The notes: a model not told the origin generated them from the letters alone. 64,000 nucleotides of DNA from an uncultured Lachnospiraceae bacterium (GCA_934320845.1 CAKRFU010000003.1:127192-191191), one strand, 5' to 3'; shown: positions 52,701 to 61,158, numbered from the stretch's first letter. Translations and numbers: made by a program.

Positions 52701-54461
52701 AAGATCAGGAATACAGATACCGATGAGTATGTGGAACAGAAGGTTGGAAAGGATAAAGTGAGTGAATTTACAACCGATGATTCCGGAAAGATCACCACTC
52801 CATTGAAACTGAAATATGGCAATTATCAGGTGGAAGAGATCACTGCTCCGGATGGCTATCTGATTTCCGAGGAAGAGTTTCCTTTCGTGGTGGAAAAGGA
52901 TGGAGCCGTAAAGGTGGAAGAGGACAGTGATGGTGATCCTGTGATCGAAGTTGTGATTCAAGATACTCCGGTAAAGGGAAGTATCAGTATTACCAAAGCC
53001 GGTGAGGTACTTACCGGTACAGAGTATGATACGATCGTTGACCGTATTATGAGTGCCATTGATCAAGAGGATCGAAGTCTTGATTTTATCTATGAGGAAC
53101 AGAATCTTGCGGGGGCTGTATTCCAGTTGATTGCAGCAGAGGATATTTACACACCGGATCATCAGAAAGATGAGAACGGAAAACGCACACTGGAAATGAT
53201 CAATGGTGTTCCGGCATCTGCAGGAGCGGTTGTTGCCACGCTGACTACCGATGAGAACGGGAAAGCATCTATGGAGGATCTTCCGCTCGGCAAGTATCAG
53301 GTAGTTGAGATCGAAGCACCAAAGGGATTTGTGCTTTGCGAGGAGCCATTCCCGGTAGAGCTTACTTATAAGGATGACCATACCGATGTGGTTTATGGAA
53401 ATGCTGATTTTGTGAATGAGAGAGTAAAGACAAAACTCAGTGTGATCAAAACAGATGGTGTGACAAAGAATCCGGTAGAGGGTGCAACTTATGGTGTATT
53501 TACGAAGGAGGACATTCTTGATGTAAACGGTGAAGTTGCGGTAAAGGCGGACACAATGGTGGATACTGCAGTGACTACTGCCAGCGGACAGGCAATCTTT
53601 GCAGCAGATCTTCCTCTGGCAAACTACTATGTAAAAGAAGTGGAATCTCCGGAAGGCTATGTGATGGATGATACGGTCTACGATGTGGACTTTACCTATA
53701 AAGATCCTTTGACGGCAGTTCTTGAAAAAGAGATCATGGTTGAAGAGACACCGATCATTGTAGAAGTATCTAAAACGGATATTACAACCGGAAAAGAGTT
53801 AAAAGGTGCAACTTTAGAGGTGATTGACTCCGATGGCGAGGTGTATGCATCCTGGGTAACCGATGGAAAGCCGCACCAGTTAGAAGCAATCCCGGCAGGG
53901 GATTACACCTTGAAGGAAACTGCTTCTCCATATGGTTATCTGATCGCCAATGAGGTGGAATTTACGGTAGAAGAAACCGGGGAGATCCAAAAGGTTGCAA
54001 TGTCTGATGAAAGAGTGAAGGGAGCAGTTGAAATCTATAAAACGGACAGTGAGACAAAGTCTCCGATCAAGGGAGTAGAGTTTGAACTTCGTAATAAAGA
54101 TGGAAAAGTGCTTGCAAAACTTATCACAGACAAAAAGGGATATGCTAAAACCGATCTGCTTGATATCGGCACTTACGATGAAGAGGGGAACTTCGAGAAA
54201 GATATTCCTTATTATGTCGTAGAGACAAAGGCTGCGAAAGGGTATGTCATTGATACGACACCGCACGAAGTGCTGCTTCAGTATGATGACAGTGCCGTGG
54301 AGAATGTAGTTTATACACTGAAGCTGAAGAATAAGCCGGAGAAGCCGAAACTTCCACAGACCGGTGGAGGTTATAAGCCTTGGCTGTTTGGTGTAGCAGG
54401 AGGATTCCTGATCGGTGCGGGGATTTATCTGAACCGTAGAAGGAAAAGAAGAAAAGTTTGA
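49779..54461 (+). CDS. LPQTG-anchored surface adhesin with SpaA/Cna-B-like repeats
   Basis: A 1560-residue cell-wall protein. The signal peptide (KRAVAMMMAAVLTVGAALPSS) is followed by an N-terminal acidic region, then a thioester-domain-like part (about 200-350; VYCLDLNKKT) in which the Gln usually found after Thr is Gly (FITGAAIHV), so the thioester may be lost. Some nine SpaA/Cna-B-like units follow, each starting near a KTD or KKD strand and ending with KEV.AP.GY, as in KADSYKGTPVAGAKYYLYED-like repeats. It ends with LPQTGGGYK, a membrane span and RRRKRRK, the sortase signal. Start at 49779 follows GTGAGG; upstream ATGs are unsupported. Function: attachment to a host or partner cell, or pair formation in mating. 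Confidence 0.88.
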   Translation: MNKKIFKRAVAMMMAAVLTVGAALPSSNVFASGSDEEKDTKTLAVYDADVRTDLDEDEVVTAGDIVIAAGYGFDIENDMEGIVYEQEKVAVSYYPDQGSFDADKPGDYDTYYKAEPVSGKDAYLVHRTIAVKEITTEQTDNTEAAPTEDTTETADDEEPAPGSEDTEYIDLDTQIVKGLSIQRAPAAMLKAAPATGTKDGKDSMKVGFSGYAKFCGRSMGVKYISESGDYYHHSVYCLDLNKKTTNGTVSKSSSTKKVKPEITYCLVNGVRELNKTCHNSKYSSGHATEDYFITGAAIHVLNGEVKLSYYGKGNTGTYSKISILVADAKKYSTDDYNDNGLTKSISYSISPAKSKWEKVADGLYRSKEKFVRTKKGTIKNIKYTISGAPAGLTTGEIKTDASKIDDENDLKKYDICVAQTDASKASSNFYLYCNQTVMDKITKNDSTIKVRAKAYSDEKGGSKWTPTVVSQQKITFLEEFIDQKSDEATVKVTSNYKLGSFQLHKTDSYKGTPVAGAKYYLYEDSACTDLLCKLNVTNSDGLAASGVEVLTESKYYLKEVKAPDGYQVDENVYEIGLEYFTQYDESGKVTKAGKAFEAKEIPETVGVLVQKTDSESGNVVKGAGFAVFKDASCTQRVLMNGDTGAEVPVFYYDEDLDGAASEKFVKQQDVYYVKEVVVPDGYRDDGKVWEVKPDYGSFDTVEMTNTPIRCDVSVDKKDKETSDPQGDARLSGATYGLYALETVNYPDGRGIVSYAGNDNITSTVGTDFYSTGTPANAGTLLATVKTDEAGNFNFGNLYYGKYYIQEIEPSEGYLLDETKYEVDYSKEPNTHQNISVTRHVVETVKKQPFEIIKVSTDGDDTETDYVEGAEFTVKLQSEIDKVGWDAAKVYDTLVTDEKGYACSKELPYGTYLVKETKVPHNLYKTDDFTVEVTEDSRTPQRYRILNDAPFKAYIRMVKKDAESGNTICLSGVTFKIRNTDTDEYVEQKVGKDKVSEFTTDDSGKITTPLKLKYGNYQVEEITAPDGYLISEEEFPFVVEKDGAVKVEEDSDGDPVIEVVIQDTPVKGSISITKAGEVLTGTEYDTIVDRIMSAIDQEDRSLDFIYEEQNLAGAVFQLIAAEDIYTPDHQKDENGKRTLEMINGVPASAGAVVATLTTDENGKASMEDLPLGKYQVVEIEAPKGFVLCEEPFPVELTYKDDHTDVVYGNADFVNERVKTKLSVIKTDGVTKNPVEGATYGVFTKEDILDVNGEVAVKADTMVDTAVTTASGQAIFAADLPLANYYVKEVESPEGYVMDDTVYDVDFTYKDPLTAVLEKEIMVEETPIIVEVSKTDITTGKELKGATLEVIDSDGEVYASWVTDGKPHQLEAIPAGDYTLKETASPYGYLIANEVEFTVEETGEIQKVAMSDERVKGAVEIYKTDSETKSPIKGVEFELRNKDGKVLAKLITDKKGYAKTDLLDIGTYDEEGNFEKDIPYYVVETKAAKGYVIDTTPHEVLLQYDDSAVENVVYTLKLKNKPEKPKLPQTGGGYKPWLFGVAGGFLIGAGIYLNRRRKRRKV

Positions 54462-54485
54462 TAAAACTTCATATGGATTGTTTAG

Positions 54486-54511
54486 GGAGAGGCTATGAAA
54501 ATAACCTCTCC
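54486..54511 (+). terminator. Hairpin after the adhesin gene
   Basis: GGAGAGG (54486-54492) pairs with CCTCTCC (54505-54511), then TGTTTATTT. It may be a weak terminator before the DUF5688-like gene. Confidence 0.55.
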
Positions 54512-54540
54512 TGTTTATTTGAGAAAGGAATGATAATTAT

Positions 54541-55542
54541 ATGATGGATTTTAATATGTTTCAGGAAGTAGTGAAAGACAATATCTTAAATTCACTTCCG
54601 GCAGAATATAAAGAGGCATCCGTATCTGTGCACGCAGTGCCAAAAGTAAATCGGACATTACATGCATTGACGGTAATGCTGCCGGATCGCAATAAAGCTC
54701 CTAACATTTATCTGGAGGAGATGTATGAGCATTATCAGCAGAATGAGGATATCCAGACGACTTTGGCGGAAGTAGCAGATGCGGTTGTGGAAGCTACGAA
54801 AGAGATGAGCAAAGTAAATCCGGTGCTTGATGCTGACAAGATTCAGGACAATGTGGTCCTTTGTTTAGTCAATTCCACACAGAATGAGGAACTCTTAAAA
54901 GATGTTCCCAACAGAAGCTTTCAGGATCTGTCTGTGATCTACCGATGGGTAGTATGTGTGGATCGGGATGGAATGCAGAGTATGATCATTACCAATGATT
55001 TTGCAGCCGCTCGTGGATTTACAGAGGAAGAGTTATTTCAGCATGCGGTGGAGAATACAAAGCGTATCTGCCCGCCAAGAGTAAAGTCAATGCAGGAAGT
55101 GATGGCAGATCTGGCAGTCGAAGATGGAATGCCACAAGAAATACTGGAATCTATGGGAGTGTTTGATGAGATACCTCCGGAGAAAAACTTGTGGGTGATC
55201 ACGAATGAGATGGGAATAAATGGAGCGGCATCCATGTTATATGAGGAGAATCTTCATAAACTGGCAGAGCAGATAGGAACGGATCTGTATTTGCTCCCTT
55301 CCTCTATCCATGAAACCATCGCAGTATCTGTAGAGATGGGAGCTCCGGAGTATTTGGCACAAATGGTTCACGATGTCAATATGACTGCTGTTACCTTGGA
55401 TGAGCGGCTGTCCAATAATGTATACCATTATGATAAGGATCTCAGGAAGCTGGAGCTTGCCACAGATGTGCCGGAAAAGGGGTTAGACGGTGTTATTGCA
55501 GAGCCGCCGATGATCTATGAAAAGGAAGGTCCGGCGAGATAG
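54541..55542 (+). CDS. DUF5688-family protein
   Basis: A 333-residue soluble, acidic protein found commonly in conjugative elements of Lachnospiraceae. It starts MMDFNMFQEVVKDNIL and contains VIYRWVVCVDRDGMQSMIITNDFAA, and LWVITNEMGINGAASMLYE then DLYLLPSSIHETIAV. I see no catalytic signature. The gene ends ten bases before the small gene at 55553. The ribosome site GAAAGGAATG is about ten bases upstream of ATG 54541. Function unknown; position between the adhesin and RadC suggests an accessory role in the element. Confidence 0.78.
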   Translation: MMDFNMFQEVVKDNILNSLPAEYKEASVSVHAVPKVNRTLHALTVMLPDRNKAPNIYLEEMYEHYQQNEDIQTTLAEVADAVVEATKEMSKVNPVLDADKIQDNVVLCLVNSTQNEELLKDVPNRSFQDLSVIYRWVVCVDRDGMQSMIITNDFAAARGFTEEELFQHAVENTKRICPPRVKSMQEVMADLAVEDGMPQEILESMGVFDEIPPEKNLWVITNEMGINGAASMLYEENLHKLAEQIGTDLYLLPSSIHETIAVSVEMGAPEYLAQMVHDVNMTAVTLDERLSNNVYHYDKDLRKLELATDVPEKGLDGVIAEPPMIYEKEGPAR

Positions 55543-55552
55543 GAGGCAGACG

Positions 55553-55672
55553 ATGTCAGATCAGAGTGGATACAGTGTAGAGGAATTAAAGAAACTGTTA
55601 CAGAGTCAGCCGGAAGATACGGTGGTGACGGTAGAGTTTCCGAAAGAAGAGGTGACAGAGGATGAGTCGTGA
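55553..55672 (+). CDS. Small acidic protein, 39 residues
   Basis: ATG 55553 follows TAGGAGGCAGACG, a very good ribosome site directly after the stop of the preceding gene. The product (VEELKKLLQSQPEDTVVTVE within it) is acidic and ends over the start of the RadC gene (11-base overlap), indicating translational coupling. No family recognised. Confidence 0.6.
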   Translation: MSDQSGYSVEELKKLLQSQPEDTVVTVEFPKEEVTEDES

Positions 55673-56222
55673 TGCTTTTAAGCTGGATGTAGTAAGTATC
55701 CGGCTTGTAAGAGATGCTCCCATTTATTCGGATCAGAAGCTTAACAGCCCGCAGGCTGCCGTTCATCTGGTTGGTGAGGTGCTTTGTGATATGGATCGGG
55801 AGCTGGTCTGCGTCATCAATCTGAAGGCGGATGGTACACCGATCAACTGCAGTTTTGTCAGTGCCGGTACACTGGATTATTCCGTGGTAAATCCGCGAGA
55901 CATGCTTAAAGCCAGTATTTTATCAAACGCTGCCAGGTTGATCATGGTGCATAACCACCCTTCTGGTGATCTGACACCATCCAAGGATGATATCCGGCTT
56001 ACGGACCGGATGCAGAAGGTAACCGGTCTTGTCGGGATTCCATTGATGGACCATATCATCGTGGGAGGCGATAATAAGGAGTATTTCAGCTTTCGGGAAA
56101 AGGGTATTATGAAGAATCCATGTATTCATCTGGCAGAGGATTATCATTTCATGGACTGGAATGAACAGCTTGTTGCGGAGAAAGGAGAAGATGCTCATGA
56201 GGTTCACGGAAGAAGAACTTAG
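55662..56222 (+). CDS. radC: RadC-family JAB-domain protein
   Basis: The 186-residue product is the JAB/MPN+ metal-binding domain: VHNHPSGDLTPSKDD has the HxHx-S-D metal motif, and LMDHIIVGG and YFSFREKGIM close the fold. Full RadC proteins have an N-terminal helix-hairpin-helix, missing here, as usual for RadC copies on plasmids and conjugative elements. The activity (peptidase or nuclease-like) is not established for the family. Coupled with the small gene before and with the primase gene after it (26-base overlap). Confidence 0.88.
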   Translation: MSRDAFKLDVVSIRLVRDAPIYSDQKLNSPQAAVHLVGEVLCDMDRELVCVINLKADGTPINCSFVSAGTLDYSVVNPRDMLKASILSNAARLIMVHNHPSGDLTPSKDDIRLTDRMQKVTGLVGIPLMDHIIVGGDNKEYFSFREKGIMKNPCIHLAEDYHFMDWNEQLVAEKGEDAHEVHGRRT

Positions 56223-57168
56223 AATCGCGAAGTCGGTAGACTTATGTGCTGTGGCATCTCATCTGGGATATACCGTCCGGCGGATCGGGAAGTACCACAC
56301 CTTAAAGGAAATGGATTCCATCCGGATCTATAACCGGACACATTGGTTTCGATGGTCCAGAAGGTATGAGAAAGGAGAGAATGGCGGAAGCCAGATTGAT
56401 TTCTTAAGGGTGTTTGCAGGAATGGATGTAAAAGAAGCCGTGTTCTGGCTCCTTGATTTTACCGGATACAAAAGACTGGAATCCAAGGAAACATTGCATG
56501 GTGTTATCTTACCAAACGGGATTGCAGCAGAGGAAAGAAAAGAGTTTGTACTTCCGGAGTATGCCGGGAGCAATGCTTATCTGTATGACTATCTGGTGAA
56601 TCAGAGAGGAATTGCTAAAGAGGTGGTAGATCATTTTGTGAAAGCCGGCATTTTGTATGAAGCAAAGAATTATCACAATGTGGTATTTGTGGGGACGGAT
56701 GCAAGCGGTACTCCGAAGTTTGCCAGTATGCGGGGAGTGTTTGACCGGAATGGCAAGAGCTTTAAGTGTGATGTGGAGGGCAACGACAAACAGTATGGAT
56801 TTCATTTACACCGGGAGGCTTGTATTGAGATCGTGGTGTTTGAAGCGGCGATTGATCTTTTAAGCTATATGACGATCTATCCGGATAAGCAATGCGACCT
56901 GCTTGCACTTGGAATGGTTGCAGATGTTCCTTTGGACAGATATCTCAAAGATTATCCGGTTATCCGCAAGATCAGTTTTTGTTTGGATAATGATGAACCC
57001 GGACATAAGGCAGAACAGCAGATGATGGAAAAGTACAAAGGGCTTGGATATTTAGTATCGGGTGGAATTGTCCCATCCCAATATAAAGATGTGAATGAAT
57101 GGCTAAAGGCAGAGAGAAAAAGAATGGTTGATAGCACTTTACACTATCAAATGGAAAAAAAGATATAG
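56197..57168 (+). CDS. Toprim/primase-like protein (DUF3991 type)
   Basis: A 323-residue protein with an N-terminal half like DUF3991 or CHC2-type primase accessory domains (LCAVASHLGYTVRRIGKYHTL, GGSQIDFLRVFAGMD) and a C-terminal Toprim fold (VVFEAAIDLLSYMTIY, then FCLDNDEPGHKAEQQM with the DxD metal site). Such proteins lay RNA primers or process single-stranded DNA on mobile elements. ATG 56197 is preferred with AAAGGAG nine bases upstream. The gene's last 14 codons contain the first copy of the 19-bp repeat of the oriT-like region. Confidence 0.85.
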   Translation: MRFTEEELRIAKSVDLCAVASHLGYTVRRIGKYHTLKEMDSIRIYNRTHWFRWSRRYEKGENGGSQIDFLRVFAGMDVKEAVFWLLDFTGYKRLESKETLHGVILPNGIAAEERKEFVLPEYAGSNAYLYDYLVNQRGIAKEVVDHFVKAGILYEAKNYHNVVFVGTDASGTPKFASMRGVFDRNGKSFKCDVEGNDKQYGFHLHREACIEIVVFEAAIDLLSYMTIYPDKQCDLLALGMVADVPLDRYLKDYPVIRKISFCLDNDEPGHKAEQQMMEKYKGLGYLVSGGIVPSQYKDVNEWLKAERKRMVDSTLHYQMEKKI

Positions 57169-57462
57169 AAAACCACTAGCAAAAAGAAAATTTGCTATCA
57201 CTTTACTATATCACGATTTTTTGCCAGAAACGGATGCTATCACTTTACACTATCAAAACGGGAAAATGCTAGTGTTTTGCACTAGCATTGATCGAAATTG
57301 ACAGCACTTTACACTATCACGAGAATCTTTCGTGAGAAACATGGGGGTTTTAGGGGACACGCCCCTAACCAGACAGCCAAAATTTTTTTTGCTGGCATTT
57401 TGTGACACAAAATGCGTATCTGGCGAAACCACAAAGGCGTGGTTTCCGAACTCCCACGGAAA
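57128..57462 (+). other. Candidate origin of transfer (oriT): phased repeats and hairpins
   Basis: Four 19-base repeats related to nTATCACTTTACACTATCA start at 57131, 57195, 57237 and 57301; spacings of 64, 42 and 64 bp are close to 6, 4 and 6 helical turns. Perfect hairpins follow: AATGCTAGTG/CACTAGCATT (57265-57289), TCACGA/TCGTGA (57317-57335), TTAGGGG/CCCCTAA (57350-57368), GCATTTTGTG/CACAAAATGC (57395-57415), GAAACCAC/GTGGTTTC (57425-57446) and TTTCCG/CGGAAA (57443-57462). It lies just ahead of mobC and the relaxase, where oriT is expected. The nick site is not identifiable by eye. Confidence 0.7.
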
Positions 57463-57510
57463 TGTAACCTGAAAGTTGGCACGGATAAAGAAAAGGAGGT
57501 GTACCGGAAG

Positions 57511-58020
57511 ATGAGCGATGTATATGAGATCAAACAACCGTCGGAGCTTTTGATCACGATCAACGCACTGCAGTCAGAGATCAAACTTTCCAAAGAGGAT
57601 GCACAAGTGATTCTTGGCTATATGCAGGGGCATGATTTTATGCTCACATTGGATGATGGAAAGCTGATGCGTGTGGATATTTCAGAAGAAAACGGTCAGC
57701 GTGTTCCTTATACCATGGATGAGGTAATTGATCTGGTCTGTGAATGGAATTATGAACAGTTAGAGGAAGCAAGGGCGGTTGTCGATCATCCGAAAGATTT
57801 TGCGGAATATTGTGAATATAAGTTTACCTATGATGCACTGAAGGAGGATGAGACTGCATTGAATCAAATGTTTGCCCAGACAATTTATGGTCGTGATGTG
57901 AGAAATGTTGCGAGAGTCATGATCGGGCAGGCGGGAGGACAGATGCCGGAAGCATTGGCGGTTCATGAAGATATGAAGTATCAGGATGCAGCGCATAGGG
58001 AAGAAGGGAGGAAGCGCTGA
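57511..58020 (+). CDS. Hypothetical protein of the transfer region, 169 residues
   Basis: An acidic soluble protein (VYEIKQPSELLITINALQSE, KLSKEDAQVILGYMQGHDF, MDEVIDLVCEWNYEQLEEA). I do not recognise a family, but it is the first gene after the oriT-like region and its stop overlaps the MobC start by one base (TGATG), so it likely belongs to the relaxosome operon. ATG 57511 is 11 bases after AGGAGG; a GTG within the ribosome site is rejected. Confidence 0.65.
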   Translation: MSDVYEIKQPSELLITINALQSEIKLSKEDAQVILGYMQGHDFMLTLDDGKLMRVDISEENGQRVPYTMDEVIDLVCEWNYEQLEEARAVVDHPKDFAEYCEYKFTYDALKEDETALNQMFAQTIYGRDVRNVARVMIGQAGGQMPEALAVHEDMKYQDAAHREEGRKR

Positions 58021-58343
58021 TGGCGAAAGATGTGGTAAAGCATTATCGTCTGACGACAGATGATGCCGCTGCTTTTCGTAAAAAGGCAGAAGAAGCGGGA
58101 ATGACAGAATCCGATTATTTCCGCTTGCTGATCACACAGCAGCCCAGTGATTATCCGGAGATCCGTGGTGGAATCAAGGTGTTGATCAATGAGGTCAACC
58201 GGATCGGAGTTAACATCAATGAGATTGTGTTTAATAATAACTCTAATCTATATCGTACTGCGGATAAGGAAAGACTCATTGCCTATATGCGGCGTTTGAA
58301 TGAAACGCTGGCAAAGGTGGTGGACGACTGTGGCTATCACTAA
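58020..58343 (+). CDS. mobC: MobC-like relaxosome accessory protein
   Basis: 107 residues with a ribbon-helix-helix-like N-terminus (HYRLTTDDAAAFRKKAEEAGMTESDYFR in pieces) and the MobC signature INEVNRIGVNINEIVFNNN, then MRRLNETLAKVVDD. MobC binds near the nick and helps open oriT for the relaxase. It overlaps the previous gene by one base and the relaxase start lies inside its end, so all three are translationally coupled. Confidence 0.88.
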   Translation: MAKDVVKHYRLTTDDAAAFRKKAEEAGMTESDYFRLLITQQPSDYPEIRGGIKVLINEVNRIGVNINEIVFNNNSNLYRTADKERLIAYMRRLNETLAKVVDDCGYH

Positions 58344-59769
58344 GATTCTTACGATTAATGACTGTGGGAGAAAGTTTGCCGGGAGACATTTACAGACGGC
58401 AATTACTTATATTATAGATCCGAACAAGACGCAAAATATGCGTTATGTAACGGGGATTAACTGTCAGCCGGAAAAGGCATTTGACCAGATGCTTGCAACA
58501 AAGCAGAAGTTTGGAAAGACAGATAAAAGGCAGGGGTATCACATCATCATTTCTTTTGAGGAAGAAGATGTGGAACCAGGGACTGCTTTCGAGATCATCC
58601 GAAAATTTGCGGAAGAATATCTTGGTCAAGGCTATGAAGCGATCTATGCGGTGCATGATAATACGGCACATACACACGGACACATTATTTTTAACAGCGT
58701 GAATGGTATTACCGGAAGAAAGTACCGCTATGAAAAAGGAGACTGGGCAAAGGTGATCCAGCCGATCACAAATCGTTTGTGTGAGGAATATGGTCTTGCC
58801 ACGATGGAGATTGAAATGGCAGGGCAGCACAAGAATGAATATTACAAGGACTGGAACGAGTTTCGGGATGGTAAGCTGATCTGGAGAGATATGATCCGGC
58901 GGGATCTGGATGCGTGTATCTTGCAGTCCGATGATATGGAAGAATTTCTTGATATGTTAAAAGAGATGGGATACGAGATCAAGCAGAATAAATATCTTGC
59001 TGTAAAACCACCGGGTATGCAGCGGTACTGCAGATGTAAATCTCTGGGGGAAGAATATACGGAGGATAGGATTGAACAGAGAATTGCTTTGGAAGATCTG
59101 AAATCCTATGCAAACAGATCAGAGAAAGAGTTTATTACGGTTCCGGAAGATGAGTTTTTGCCGAGAACGAAGCTCACCGGAATACAGAAGACCTACTATG
59201 CGAAGGTGTGCAGGATTCGTAAATTGAAACGGCTTCCTTACAGCAAGGCTTGGCAGTACAAGAATGAGATCCGGAAGCTGAATGAATGTCATGAGCAGTA
59301 TATGTTTCTGGTAGAGAATGATATTCATACATTGCCGGAACTGGTGGCTGCCTGCAGCAACCAAAAGGAAAAAGAGGCAGAAAGCAGAAGGGAGCGGCGC
59401 AGTCTTAGTAAAGAAGAAAAGCGGTTTTCGGGATTATTTCAGACAGCCGAGGAAATGGAGCAGTTACAGCCTGCATACCATAGTTATCTGGAAGGGGATG
59501 AGTTCTTTGAGAAGGAATATCATGATTATGAATCCCTGAAGGAGAAATTAAAAGAACAGGGATATACGAAAGAGCAGGTAGACATGATCCAGAACGGAAT
59601 CCATAACCGGATCGCTGAGAATTATGAGAAGCGGCAGGCAGTGCATCGAAAGCGAGTCATTGCAGAAAAGATGATCACAGAGCTTACGGAAAGTATCGAG
59701 AAACAGAGAGAACATAAACAGCAGAAACAGAGAAATATGGAAGCGAAGCAGGAACAGCCGAAACGATAG
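58330..59769 (+). CDS. Relaxase (MobP/VirD2-type)
   Basis: A 479-residue relaxase that nicks oriT and pilots the strand into the recipient. The catalytic half has LQTAITYIIDPNKT, RQGYHIIISFEE and the three-His metal site in DNTAHTHGHIIFNSVNG (about residues 109-124); the Tyr nucleophile candidate is in AITYII. The C-terminal half is charged and helical (KEKEAESRRERRSLSKEEK). The start is GTG 58330 within the mobC end, after GGTGG; the earlier ATG 58300 lacks a ribosome site. A terminator overlaps its 3' end. Confidence 0.9.
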   Translation: MAITKILTINDCGRKFAGRHLQTAITYIIDPNKTQNMRYVTGINCQPEKAFDQMLATKQKFGKTDKRQGYHIIISFEEEDVEPGTAFEIIRKFAEEYLGQGYEAIYAVHDNTAHTHGHIIFNSVNGITGRKYRYEKGDWAKVIQPITNRLCEEYGLATMEIEMAGQHKNEYYKDWNEFRDGKLIWRDMIRRDLDACILQSDDMEEFLDMLKEMGYEIKQNKYLAVKPPGMQRYCRCKSLGEEYTEDRIEQRIALEDLKSYANRSEKEFITVPEDEFLPRTKLTGIQKTYYAKVCRIRKLKRLPYSKAWQYKNEIRKLNECHEQYMFLVENDIHTLPELVAACSNQKEKEAESRRERRSLSKEEKRFSGLFQTAEEMEQLQPAYHSYLEGDEFFEKEYHDYESLKEKLKEQGYTKEQVDMIQNGIHNRIAENYEKRQAVHRKRVIAEKMITELTESIEKQREHKQQKQRNMEAKQEQPKR

Positions 59770-59779
59770 GCTGTTTTTT
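59753..59779 (+). terminator. Terminator overlapping the end of the relaxase gene
   Basis: AACAGCC (59753-59759) pairs with GGCTGTT (59769-59775), then TTTTTT. The stop codon is in the loop. Confidence 0.8.
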
Positions 59780-59832
59780 GTTTACAGAATATGATTTGTT
59801 AAAGTAAGACGCTTCGTCAGGATATTTTTATT

Positions 59833-61158
59833 ATGGAAAGGATGGTAAAGAATATGGAGAATGAGGTATTAAAAAGTCCCAGTGAATTTGATGTCAGCAG
59901 TGCCATTAAGAAATGGCGTTCACAGGGATTTCCTAAGGAAATGATCGAGCTTGCCAGAAATGACATGGCAGAATACGGGATGCCATTTAAGCAGGTATCA
60001 ATCTATATGGATGTAAAACTTTCTGTCGGACAGGCAGAGCAGTTGTCACAGGCACTGAGGAATGAGGTTAATGAAGACTTTGTGAGACATCTGGCAGAGG
60101 GAGGATACAGTGCAGAGCAGATTAAGACAATTCTGCGTTTCACATCAGAGGTCCCAGTGGATGTGATCGAGAAGAATGTTACTTCGGATATGAAAGCGCA
60201 TGCGATCAGTAAGGCACTTCAGGCAGTAAAGGATAGTCTGGCAGAAGCAAAGCAGGCGGTGCCGGAGGAAAACGAAAAGGTAAAAGAGGTGCTTGATTCG
60301 ATCAGTGAGCAGTTATCCGCATTATCGCAGAATGCGGAGCTGATTGAGAAGGTCAGTAAAAAGCTGGATGAGATGCCAAAAACTGAGTCGGTGGATGAGG
60401 ATAGTATCCGCAAGGAGTATGAAGGAAAGCTTGAGCAGAAAGAAGCAGAACTTTCCACACAGCAGGATCAGCTCAACAAACTGATGAAAACAAAAGCAGA
60501 GCTTACCAGAAAAATGGAGCAGATGCAGGAGGAGAATCAGTCGGTTTCTATACTTCGTGAAAGTATGGATCAGGAAATGGATGAGTACCGGAAGCAGAAA
60601 AACCAGATCCTTGATGAGAGAGACGATGCTTTGCGGGAATCACGAAATCTGCGAAAGGAGATGGAAGAGATGAAGCGGACGATCGGGGAACTGGAAAAAC
60701 AGATCAAAGAAAGGGATAGCAGAGAACTGGAGCGGCAGCTTTTGAACCAGACTTATCAGACGCAGTCTGTGGAGGATGTGGAGCGGACGGTGCCTGTGAA
60801 TGACGGCGTAGCAGAAGAAAAGAAAAAGACACCAGGATGGCAGGCTGGTTATCAGGCGGTTGTCCCAAACCGTTATGGGGGAACACAGATCGTGCAGATA
60901 GAACACATCCGTAAGAAAGGACCGGAGCATCTGTTAGCCCTTGCCGGGAAGAAGTGTTTTCGCAGTAAAGCCAAATATAACCTGATCCAGCAGATGAAAG
61001 AAGCAGACCTTTCCAAAAGCCAGATGGAACAGATTCAGGTAGCGATTGAGTCCGGTCTTACGGATACGGAAGTGTCGGACATCATAAACAGTGGCTTTGA
61101 TGTGGAAGAGATGGCGCAGGCGATTCAGATCCTGCTTGCAGATAAGATGTACCAGTAG
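59833..61158 (+). CDS. Long coiled-coil protein of the transfer region
   Basis: 441 residues. The first 120 are helical with two copies of a short unit (FPKEMIELARNDMAEYGMPF, GYSAEQIKTILRF) that recurs near the C-terminus (LSKSQMEQIQVAIESGLTD, FDVEEMAQAIQILL), resembling helical-hairpin repeats. The centre (about 190-300) is a coiled coil (QKEAELSTQQDQLNKL, YRKQKNQILDERDDALRE). No family known to me. The start is uncertain among ATG 59833, 59842 and 59854, each with an AGGA-type site about ten bases upstream except the second. It lies between relaxase and pcfB, so it may organise the mating machinery. Confidence 0.68.
   Translation: MERMVKNMENEVLKSPSEFDVSSAIKKWRSQGFPKEMIELARNDMAEYGMPFKQVSIYMDVKLSVGQAEQLSQALRNEVNEDFVRHLAEGGYSAEQIKTILRFTSEVPVDVIEKNVTSDMKAHAISKALQAVKDSLAEAKQAVPEENEKVKEVLDSISEQLSALSQNAELIEKVSKKLDEMPKTESVDEDSIRKEYEGKLEQKEAELSTQQDQLNKLMKTKAELTRKMEQMQEENQSVSILRESMDQEMDEYRKQKNQILDERDDALRESRNLRKEMEEMKRTIGELEKQIKERDSRELERQLLNQTYQTQSVEDVERTVPVNDGVAEEKKKTPGWQAGYQAVVPNRYGGTQIVQIEHIRKKGPEHLLALAGKKCFRSKAKYNLIQQMKEADLSKSQMEQIQVAIESGLTDTEVSDIINSGFDVEEMAQAIQILLADKMYQ

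Noticed and set aside
57131..57319. Four 19-bp repeats as a CRISPR array
   Set aside because: Spacings are unequal (64, 42, 64), repeats are short and degenerate, intervening DNA has its own palindromes, one copy is within a gene, and no cas gene is near.
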